In this document: piece after piece, positions 23,901-32,848 of the stretch
How positions within the stretch are numbered: position 1 is the first letter of the stretch
How the letters are laid out: each line of letters begins with the position of its first letter
Assembly (NCBI GenBank): GCA_037178975.1
Contig: JASJZH010000001.1
Span: 7,238,501-7,302,500, forward strand
Reading direction: 5' to 3'
Length of the DNA stretch: 64,000 nucleotides
Source of the DNA: Oscheius tipulae
Lineage: Eukaryota > Nematoda > Chromadorea > Rhabditida > Rhabditidae
Made by a program: the position numbers and the translations under genes
The notes under the pieces: generated by a model
Databases searched by the model: none
Told to the model about the DNA's origin: nothing
Seen by the model: only the letters and a program-made list of their open reading frames with translations

Positions 23901-25196
23901 CTTGTAAGCGTGTATATATTCTTCTACGGGTCGCCACATTTCTGTTCCTTGCCATGATTTTTTTCTCTTCAACATTCCTCACGGGTCAAATAAAGGTTTC
24001 TTATGGAATTTGCTTGTTAGAGACTAGCAAAAATGACTGGAATGTGCCAACTGCCGGCGGCAACGTCATGAATTGAAGGAAACGATTAATGCTCACAAAA
24101 CAACGTGACGAGACAAGAAGATGCTGAGGAATGCAGAGACGAAAAACTTCTATGGAAGATACTATGGCTCAGACATCCAAAATGTTGCAGACAATCTAAC
24201 CTCATCCACAGAATCGTTTTTTTCATTTGTTTCGATTCGAAAGGAATCCACTGACGGAGCCCTGAGAATAGAGGAAGCCAGTATTGAAGAATGTCCGTAG
24301 GCTATCCGCCATGAAAGCGGAGAACATTTCGAGAGATTCGCTCCCTAGAAACAACCTTCTAAAACCAGGAGCTTTGTTGAAACGAACAGCAATACATGTT
24401 CCAGTAGGTAGCTCACCCGGATGCGCCATCCATTAGCGGGACTCTGTAATCATCCCGTCACGGCCATAACACGCTAACCTAGAATCGTTATGATAGGATC
24501 CCTCTGTTATTCAAGTAAGGAACATCCTCTGGATGAACCACTTGCCCCCGAGGCAAACCGCTTTAATCGAGTAAGACCCTGCCCGCAAGCCCTCTTACGT
24601 TCTTCTAAGTAAATGCAGTCCTAATCATGGAATTCGGGCGAGCCTCCTGGGACACAGCTTGGGCAGCCCACCAAGTCTACGACCGGATTTCTGTAGCTTT
24701 TAACTGATGGTTCTCGTTTTTCAATCGTTCTTTTAACTAAAAGACCGATCTTGAGGAAAACGAAAGTAACTAGGCATGAACTTTGCCTAAAAAAGGAATA
24801 GCAGAATACAAGAACAGTCTTCGTCTAGCTGGTTGGAGGGGACCAATTGGTGTCAAAGTAGCAATTGGATCAGCTGCAACCAGCGAGACTCGACCGGAAG
24901 TTTTGGGGGAAGAGACCTGCTGTCGGCAGGCGAAGAGAGGGCAGTTCACATTTAGAGGCGGGACATACCTTCATTCTAGCCATCGGCAAGTCAGATGAAA
25001 ATAAAGGAAAACATTGAGGAGAGACTCTTTGTGAAGTGTCATCCACTTGGCGCAGCTCGATCTGATTGATCAAGAGAACTGATAAACGTTCTCCTTCTCG
25101 TGAATAGGGAAACAAACTGCTGTAAGCGTATAGATAAAAGTTTATGAGCATTTAGTAACAACTTATGCACACTACAGAATCTATTAGACACTAATT
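23901..25196. other. 1.3-kb stretch with no gene seen
   Basis: This lies between the ZDHHC stop and the 3' end of the chimera. Short open frames here show no domain and no splice pattern. Confidence 0.5.
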
Positions 25197-26106
25197 TTAT
25201 GCGAGGAAGGTTACAAAAATGCTGAAGAAGACCATCACAATGCCGAAAACTTTGATTATCAGCCAGTGGTTCCAACGAATGTTGGCAAAATAGCGAACAT
25301 GTTCCGTATGAGCAGCAGCATCCACATTCGAATCTATCCTGAAGCGACCTTCTTTCAACGAAAACACGAATGAATCATACCTTGTAATCACTTCTCCTTG
25401 TTCACTGACAAGACTGGCTAACTGCGAGAAAATTTGACCCAGCTCATGAATCGAGCCCTCGATCGTTTCCATCGCATTCGATCTCGCCGCCACGTACTCT
25501 CCTGTTTGATCGCGAAAAACCTACAATCTACGCGTTTAATAAACGAGAAGGAAGCTTACTTGTTGTTAGACGAGAAGAAAGCTTAGTTGTTGTCAAACGA
25601 GAAGAAAGCTTACTAGTTGCTGATATTCGACCGACGCATTTCGAAGACCTTCTACGGCTCGTTGTTGTATATCGGCAAATTCCAGATCGTTTACCTGAAC
25701 AGAATTCAACGAAAATTCCTCGAATCCTGAGAAAACTCACCATTCGTTCAATCTGATTCAGCTGTTGCAACGTTTGGTCAATGACATTCTCTTGAAATCT
25801 CTTTTTCTTCAATAATAGTAGCGCCTTGCTGATAAATCATAGGTTAGACAAAATAGCATAAAAAACTGACTCTTTCTTGCCTTCCCGAATGAGTTCCTTG
25901 GCCAATTCGCGTTCTTTCTCTAGACATTTCTCCTTTCTCTTTATGAACTGCTTCATTTTGTCCCGTTGTGTTTTCAATTGCTGGAAAGTGGCGATGTGGA
26001 AGCAAAGATGAAAGGAACTCACTAAAATAGCTTGATCCTGCTCTGTAATTTCGCAGTTCTGGACGGGAGTCGGCGGTTTGGACTTTTTAGAGAAGAGTCC
26101 GCCCAT
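25197..26106 (-). CDS. Chimeric CHMP6 N-terminus / syntaxin-5 C-terminus
   Basis: From the ATG at 26106, exons repeat CHMP6 exons 1-3 (MGGLFSKKSK..; ..LLLLKKKRFQENVIDQT..) and a diverged fourth exon (VNDLEFADIQQRAVEGLRN) that ends in new sequence ASVEYQQL at a donor at 25613. After a 93-bp intron the frame continues at 25520 into the syntaxin-5 3' exons: VFRDQTGEYVAARSNAM, ETIEGSIHELGQIFSQLASL, SEQGEVITRID, then a membrane anchor (WLIIKVFGIVMVFFSIFVTF) and TAA at 25197-25199. All phases agree, giving about 214 residues with a myristoylation-type N-terminus, the ESCRT-III helical core without its regulatory tail, and a SNARE motif with its central Gln plus anchor. Relative to the full syntaxin-5 copies, six residues are missing after RIDSNVD. 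Expression is unproven; an open pseudogene is the main alternative. Confidence 0.68.
25521..25613 (-). repeat. Intron with three tandem 27-30 bp units at the fusion point
   Basis: The chimera's junction intron consists largely of three imperfect units on the minus strand, each around AAGCTT(T/C)CTTCTCGT followed by a short linker. Units 1 and 3 carry a GTAAGCTT donor-like sequence; unit 2 has lost the GT. Unit 3 matches the donor of the intact syntaxin-5 intron. Only the first donor (25613) keeps the fusion in frame; reading through to the third meets TGA. Confidence 0.75.
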
Positions 26107-26125
26107 TCTGAAAAGTAGAATTTGA
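25710..26125. repeat. Near-identical copy of CHMP6 exons and introns
   Basis: This segment matches about 17935-18350 almost perfectly, including introns and sequence just upstream of the ATG. Identity falls off inside the fourth exon (NNLEF versus NDLEF, RVVEG versus RAVEG) and in the 5' flank, where poly-A tracts differ. Confidence 0.8.
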
Positions 26126-26385
26126 CTAAAAAAAAATAACAAAGCAGAGAATGAGAAATAAGCATGGGTAGAGCGCGTGAAAGACAAAAGGCAGGGGGTG
26201 ACTGAAAATGAGAAATTGAGACAGCTCAGCATTCCCCTAACATTTGACCTTATAAAGGCACGTGTTCAAATGGTGAAAATCCCTAACCCTGTTCCTATCC
26301 AGAAGACGTTTCCTGTCTCATTCGTCCCCCGATTTCTACCATTTGATATGCCCATTGCATGCTTAATTAGAAAAGATAGGGACAG

Positions 26386-27474
26386 TTTTACATTTAGATA
26401 CACGGGATACGTTTACAGGTTTATGTCAGGAAAACTACGAAAATGATGAAGAAGACCATCAGGGTGCCGAGAACTTTGATTATCAGCCAGCGATTCCTAC
26501 TAATATTGGCAAAATAGCGAACGAGTTCCGTATGAGCCGCGTCGATGTTTATAGCCGCATCATCCACATTCGAATCTATCCTGAAACGACCTTCTTTGAA
26601 GGAAAACACGAATAAAACATACCTTGTGATCACTTCTCCTTGTTCACTGACAAGACTGGCCAACTGCGAGAAAATTTGGCCCAGCTCATGAATCGAGCCC
26701 TCGATCGTTTCCATCGCATTCGATCTCGCCGCCACGTACTCTCCTGTTTGATCGCGAAAAACCTAAGAACTACACGTTTAATAAACGAGAAGGAAGCTTA
26801 CTTGCTGTTGGGAAGTGAATTGCTCCATTGCTCCCATATCTAGCGCCACACTGCCGTTGCTTTTCTCGTACTCTTCGTCCAGAAGGAGTCTTGATCGGGC
26901 TGAAATCGGGTAAACTAGACAACGGTAGTATTCTTACAATTCGGAGTTCCTGAGGAGGATGGAAGGGACATCGGTACGGCATTGGAATGGGAAAACTTCT
27001 CTCGACGACTCTTCTGAGCTTTGAGGTTCTGAAAAGTGACTGTAAGCAGCTCATTTTCATCATTAACGAGAAATAGGAGCGTAAAACGAACCTCTGTTCC
27101 AATCTCCAGTACGGTTTTGAAGTCCTGTCCGACAGTGGCAAGCTTCGATTGCAGTCCGAGGACGACATTTTCGCTGTGAACGTATCCTTGATGGCTTCTA
27201 CCTCCCTTTCTTCTTCGCGAAAACTCATTGAGCGTGGCGATCTGCTTGTTCAGAGCCGTAATATCTTCTGTGACCACCTTCGAGAGTCGATCCATCTCGG
27301 AACGTTCATCCAATAGGCTTTTCTTCTTTGTCATTTCGGCCAGTTTCTCCATTTTCGCACAAGTTTGGCTCAAATCCCTTCCAATTCTCTTCGCCAGCTG
27401 GTTGAACTGTACAGACTCGACAATAACTTCTTTCTTATCATGAGGGCGGAGTCCATTCGCTTGGATTTTCATCT
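26386..27474. repeat. Syntaxin-5 conversion tract, copy A (partner 29040-30128)
   Basis: About 1,089 bp, including exons, introns and 3' flank, are repeated at 29040-30128 with one substitution that I noticed (C at about 27412, T at about 30066; Val to Ile in the protein). Outside the tract the two genes differ clearly. Confidence 0.85.
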
Positions 27475-27565
27475 ATAAGCCGATCAAGATGAGATATCGA
27501 ATTGAAATTACCTGGAAGGACTTGGCTGTTGTTCGGAATTCGTTGGTTCGATCGTGTGTTGGCAT
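26421..27565 (-). CDS. stx5: Syntaxin-5, short form
   Basis: Syntaxin-5 is the Qa-SNARE for ER-to-Golgi and intra-Golgi fusion. The ATG at 27565 lies 8 bp after TTTTTCAG (minus strand), a likely trans-splice acceptor. The protein begins MPTHDRTNEFRTTAKSFQ, the standard short syntaxin-5 start. Then come the three-helix N-terminal region (LAKRIGRDLSQTCAKMEKL, ITALNKQIATLN, LGLQSKLATVGQDFKTVL), a Ser/Pro linker, the SNARE motif with central Gln (ETIEGSIHELGQIFSQLASL, SEQGEVITRID) and a C-terminal anchor (WLIIKVLGTLMVFFIIFVVF). The stop is at 26421. Its first exon differs from the long gene's at roughly a fifth of positions, whereas the rest is almost identical. Confidence 0.88.
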
Positions 27566-27918
27566 GTTATAGACTGAAAAAGTGTTTTTACACAAAAATC
27601 ATGAAGAAATGACTGGTATGTAGCGAGGTTTGCAAAAATTATTTGGCAGTTTTCCAAAGTTTAAATTGGCGCCATACCGTAATTTCAAAATTGGAAATCA
27701 GAATTAGTGGGAAACTGTTGTCAGTTGGCAAAGTGTTGTTTTCTACCTCTCTTTTTTTTTGCTGCCAACTTCCACTTGAACAGGACCCTGTGAATTTTTA
27801 CTTTTTCGGTTTTTAGGCTCCACGCCATTCAGCTTCGTCATTGACATTATGGGTAGGCTTAGAAGTAAGTTGTTCTTTTTGCTGCCTCCACATTCTATGT
27901 GGGTCAAACCACGCTGAC

Positions 27919-28738
27919 ATGCTAACAATTCTCAGCAGAATATTAACTGCCGCGGTGTTCATCGTTGTATTTTCAGGGCTCCTCTGCGTCCGTTTTTGCG
28001 ACCCGGAGAGGGGAGAGGAGTACGAAGTGTCGCGGTACCTCGCAAGTCCGCAGTCATCAAAAGTGTGTTTCGTGTCGTTTTTCCGATCCTATTGCGTGAT
28101 TCAGACTATTGGCGACCTAGCATTTACCGTCTGCCGGCACACTACACCAGGTTATGACGGAGTTGACTCGCTTCTCGAGCAGTGCAACTTCAGTCCTCCT
28201 TTCTGCTCTACTAAGGTGGCCGATGATCAATGTTAGTTACTTTTGAACAGCATTATCTTGCCTTTAGATGGACATAATGATTCCACCGTCGGAAGCATTG
28301 AGCTCGTCGAGGATGGTAACGATATGACTAGGTCGCAGCCGGAGCCAGATGCAGAACATGTCGATGAGGCCAATCCGCTGCCTGCCATGGATTCGGAAAC
28401 CAGTCACGATGCTCCTAATGCAGCGGATCCACTTTATATCGAAGATGCAACCACATACCAGACTGCGCCACTTTCCGAATCGATCATTCAGGAGACGGCT
28501 ATGCACTACGACAATACTGCAGCAGTTGATGAGGCTCCGCCGTCAACTCCTTGTCTCGACTCTGAGGTTACGACGATCTGCAACAGTGTCACTCCTTCCG
28601 AACACGGTAAGCACTTAAAATTTTCTTCTCTAACTGTTCGTTTCAGAGCCTAAGGAAGTGAAGACGTCGCCTAAACAAGAAATCAGAATCCTACCAAACT
28701 TCTCTGTTGTTTATAGTCCCACACTGCGTGATGATTAG
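27919..28738 (+). CDS. Unrecognised secreted or membrane protein
   Basis: From the ATG at 27919 the frame encodes MLTILSRILTAAVFIVVF, a signal peptide or membrane anchor, then a Cys-containing segment (CVRFCDPERGEEYEVSRYL.. to ..LEQCNFSPPFCSTKV). A 36-bp intron (28233-28268) joins in phase to a long acidic, Pro/Ser/Thr-rich exon (PEPDAEHVDEANPLPAM..), and a further short exon ends IRILPNFSVVYSPTLRDD at TAG 28736-28738. AATAAA lies at about 28803. An upstream ATG at 27849 is less likely because the hydrophobic segment fits better at the start. The layout resembles a type I or II membrane protein with a disordered acidic tail. It lies between the two syntaxin-5 genes on the opposite strand. No family is recognised. 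Confidence 0.55.
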
Positions 28739-29039
28739 ATAGCAGTTCATGCATCTATTGTATTTTTCCAAGTTTTACCGTGCATGTGCCATAGCTCTTT
28801 CAAATAAACATTTTTACATTCTTCGTTTTAGCTTGGGAGAACAAGTGCAGAAACTACAAGCTTGTCGCACTCTCGAAACTTTATCAAGTTTTATAAAAAG
28901 TTCTTTCCAGATACCTCAGACAAGTTGTTAATAAATAATTTATGAAAACTTTCGATATACTGTCTCCGAAGCACAATCACAGCCAAGAATAGTAATTAAA
29001 AGGACACTAGTAACCAGAAATGAAAGAAGGGATAGGGAG

Positions 29040-30128
29040 TTTTACATTTAGATACACGGGATACGTTTACAGGTTTATGTCAGGAAAACTACGAAAATGA
29101 TGAAGAAGACCATCAGGGTGCCGAGAACTTTGATTATCAGCCAGCGATTCCTACTAATATTGGCAAAATAGCGAACGAGTTCCGTATGAGCCGCGTCGAT
29201 GTTTATAGCCGCATCATCCACATTCGAATCTATCCTGAAACGACCTTCTTTGAAGGAAAACACGAATAAAACATACCTTGTGATCACTTCTCCTTGTTCA
29301 CTGACAAGACTGGCCAACTGCGAGAAAATTTGGCCCAGCTCATGAATCGAGCCCTCGATCGTTTCCATCGCATTCGATCTCGCCGCCACGTACTCTCCTG
29401 TTTGATCGCGAAAAACCTAAGAACTACACGTTTAATAAACGAGAAGGAAGCTTACTTGCTGTTGGGAAGTGAATTGCTCCATTGCTCCCATATCTAGCGC
29501 CACACTGCCGTTGCTTTTCTCGTACTCTTCGTCCAGAAGGAGTCTTGATCGGGCTGAAATCGGGTAAACTAGACAACGGTAGTATTCTTACAATTCGGAG
29601 TTCCTGAGGAGGATGGAAGGGACATCGGTACGGCATTGGAATGGGAAAACTTCTCTCGACGACTCTTCTGAGCTTTGAGGTTCTGAAAAGTGACTGTAAG
29701 CAGCTCATTTTCATCATTAACGAGAAATAGGAGCGTAAAACGAACCTCTGTTCCAATCTCCAGTACGGTTTTGAAGTCCTGTCCGACAGTGGCAAGCTTC
29801 GATTGCAGTCCGAGGACGACATTTTCGCTGTGAACGTATCCTTGATGGCTTCTACCTCCCTTTCTTCTTCGCGAAAACTCATTGAGCGTGGCGATCTGCT
29901 TGTTCAGAGCCGTAATATCTTCTGTGACCACCTTCGAGAGTCGATCCATCTCGGAACGTTCATCCAATAGGCTTTTCTTCTTTGTCATTTCGGCCAGTTT
30001 CTCCATTTTCGCACAAGTTTGGCTCAAATCCCTTCCAATTCTCTTCGCCAGCTGGTTGAACTGTATAGACTCGACAATAACTTCTTTCTTATCATGAGGG
30101 CGGAGTCCATTCGCTTGGATTTTCATCT
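29040..30128. repeat. Syntaxin-5 conversion tract, copy B (partner 26386-27474)
   Basis: This is the partner of copy A, offset by 2,654 bp. Its right edge lies just beyond a shared exon start (GATTTTCATCT, then divergence), and its left edge lies in the 3' flank (AGTTTTACATTTAGATACAC shared). Confidence 0.85.
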
Positions 30129-30705
30129 GAAACTGGTGTTGAATTCCAGAGAATGGATAAAAACCTGGAATGATTTGGCTGTCGTTCTAAATTCATTCGT
30201 TCGATCTCGTGTCGGCATGTTGACTACGAGGAAATCGATGCGATCGCCGAAGATGGCTAGTTTTGGGAATTCGGATTCTGGTGCTGGCTGCTCGGCTTCT
30301 AAACAATCAGTTCATTAGGACTAAATAACAAAAGTGTACCTGTTGTCGGCTGGAAATATGTGGCAGGTGGCGGGATCGAGGAAAATGCCTCCTGAAACGG
30401 TTAGATTTAGTTCGGAGATTATGAGACAGCGCGTTGGTTGCATCCGCCTGTTCAAACATAGGTCCATCTATATTTTTCGCAGCAGAAACTAGAAGGTTTA
30501 TGTATACCTGAGCGGAATTCCAAAGCTGTGCTGGTGAGGCACTGAAGACGGTGTTGAATGTATTAAAAGAGAAGTTTTGAGCTGCTGCTGCTGGTGGTTG
30601 ACTTGATACGGCTTGTGTCTTCTTAAGGTCGTGATCCTCGTAGGCGCGACTGGAATAGCCTTCTTCGTGAACTCGACGTCGGGATCTAACTGAGAAATCC
30701 GACAT
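29075..30705 (-). CDS. stx5: Syntaxin-5, long form with N-terminal extension
   Basis: From the ATG at 30705 the gene adds an N-terminal extension to the syntaxin-5 body. Exons encode MSDFSVRSRRRVHEEG, a Gln/Ala/Phe-rich piece (AAAAQNFSFNTFNTV), then EAFSSIPPPATYFQP and EFPKLAIFGDRIDFLVVN, which read in phase into MPTRDRTNEFRTTAKSF and the normal protein to TAA at 29075. The N-terminal RSRRR is the kind of arginine motif that gives the long mammalian syntaxin-5 isoform ER retrieval. There the two forms arise from one gene; here a separate short gene exists 1.5 kb away. The intron before EAFSS may be 139 bp, or may contain a small extra exon. Confidence 0.85.
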
Positions 30706-31330
30706 CCGACATCAAACGTGTCGAAGCCTGGAAAATACTGAGCTTATAGGTATTTTGTGAGACCATCACTGAGTTTCAGCGATCTTTAAAATGGAAATAA
30801 CATTGACGCAAAAGACAACAACTAACAAAAGGATTGAATAATGCCACGTGTCTCGGTTGTGAATTGACGACACTTGACCTGTTTAAGCTCACTGTAGGGA
30901 ACAGATCTGTTCTCTAGCAGGCAAAGAACACCTATACTGATACATATGCTGCCGAAAAACATGGATATATACGGACGAAAATTAGTCAGAAGTTTCTAGT
31001 CTTAACAAGAATATTTCTCATTCCTATTGTGGCAGGTTCTTGTGCAGCTATACTTCTGGGATGTGAACTATACTATTCCACAAACTTTTGTGCTAACAGA
31101 CGCTAGAAAACATCCGAAACTGTTATCAAACGTCTGGAACTGTGAAAGAAACAGGAAAACACGTCAGTCGATGTCTAAACGAAAATGTCTGTACGCAATT
31201 TGTATACGTAATAAAAGTTCGTTCGCGGTAAAACAGAAAATTTCAAAACGTGTTAAACTCGGGTAAAAATTGCTTCCACTCTTTTTCTTAGTTATTTTCA
31301 TCGTCACTGTATTCTTCTAACCGTTTTCAG
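30706..31330. promoter_or_regulatory. Divergent intergenic region, syntaxin-5 long / EME1
   Basis: This 625-bp region separates divergent starts. It contains CCACGTGTC (E-box core) near 30844 and TTTTCAG directly before the EME1 start. I see nothing coding. Confidence 0.4.
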
Positions 31331-32698
31331 ATGGAAGACAACAACGATGATATCGAAATAATCGAAGATGTCACAATTGTACAGAAAGCTAACGTCACCT
31401 GTCAGAAAAGTACCAGGCAAGGTGTCCGTGTACTTTTTATTCACCTAGCTTTTCAGGAGTGATAAAATAACACTATCAGACGATGAGAAGAGCGTCGAAC
31501 AGAAAAAACAAACGAAACAGTCTTCGACGACGAAACTCCTCGAAAAACAACAGAAGGCCGAAGCTGCGGCTGAAAAAAAACGTCAACGCGAGGAAACGAA
31601 ACGAGTAAAGGAGAACGAGGCCAAGAGACGGAAGATTGAGCGAGAAGCAGCCAGTTCCATCAAATCAAAGAGTGAACAGTTTACGTACTGCCACATCGGG
31701 AAGGAATTCTTGAAAATAGGTTGGGTGTCCGATTATTGATCTATAGAATACAGTTATTTCAGAGGGCATGGAACTCAATGCGCGAATGCTCTTCTCCGAG
31801 AGAAATTTAGACGATCAGCTTATTTTTGACGATTCTCTAGATCTCCGCGTCGAATTCAAGAGGAAACAGATTGAAGTTGTTGAGACAGCCAACAACATCG
31901 ATAAGTTCGAGTTTACTGTAAGTTGCTGTTCCTTTTTCGAACACTTCTCCTTTTTCAAACAAATAGTCAACCATAGTGCCTCCAACACACCTTCGCTGTT
32001 CTCGTCGAAGCGGAAGCCTTTCGCAACCTGGTCTTTTCCAACAGTCTCGATGACTTTGTAATTTCTCATCAAACGACCTATCCAATCCCTAATTCACATC
32101 TCATTCTCATTGTCTATGGTGATGCAAAACTGCCTTCTCATAAGGTAAGAGATTCTGGTCCTTTATGCATCTTTATTCAGGTGATGGGCGTGAATATATC
32201 CCTTTTCGAGGAGAGCCGAACTCATGTTGAGTACCTCAATTCGCCCAAGGACCTTGCCCTTTTTCTAGCACAAACATTGAGAGCAGTCGCAAAAAAGGCG
32301 GCTTCTAGTGGCGAAAAGAAGCTTTTGGTCGACATTGAAAAAGTTTTCCGTGCTTCTCGCTATTTGGACGATCATTTTCAGGGTATCGATGTTGGTTCTC
32401 GCGACGAAATTGTGAAAGACTGGTGGAACAAGATGCTGGCAGCTATTGACAGAATAGGCTTTTCGCAGAGACGTGCCATCGCTCGTCATATTCCAGATCC
32501 CGTTCGCGCTGTCAAAGAATTCCGATCTGTAGGTGATCTCTTCAATTTTTGACAATTTCACTACAGAAAGGATACGATGCTGTGACAAAAGAGCTGTCCA
32601 GCCTCGTCTGTGATAATGGACGTCGTCTTGGACCGGCTATGGCCCATCGCATCTTTGTCATGTTGACCGACAGGACCGGTACACCTATAATTGACTGA
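31331..32698 (+). CDS. eme1: EME1, non-catalytic subunit of MUS81 nuclease
   Basis: EME1 pairs with MUS81 to cut branched DNA such as stalled forks and recombination intermediates. The ATG at 31331 directly follows TTTTCAG. The acidic N-terminus (MEDNNDDIEIIED) is followed by a highly charged Lys/Glu helix (EKKRQREETKRVKENEAKRR), as in the family. Then come a diverged ERCC4-like nuclease fold without the catalytic ERKxxxD motif, including FLAQTLRAVAKKA, and a C-terminal helix-hairpin-helix region (SQRRAIARHIPDPVRAVKEF, GRRLGPAMAHRIF). The stop is TGA at 32696-32698. RFC1 follows 150 bp downstream on the same strand with its own acceptor-like signal before the ATG, so the pair could be an operon of DNA-metabolism genes. 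Confidence 0.82.
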
Positions 32699-32848
32699 AC
32701 CCCCGTGAAATATCGTGTAATATTCGATACGAGTACTTGTTTCTGTGCATTAAATTTTACCTTTTATTGATTTTTTCCCACTTTCTGGATATAGCCATGC
32801 TATTCCTAATGCTCTGTAATCTTTGTCAAAATCTGCTTTTAGGGTCTC

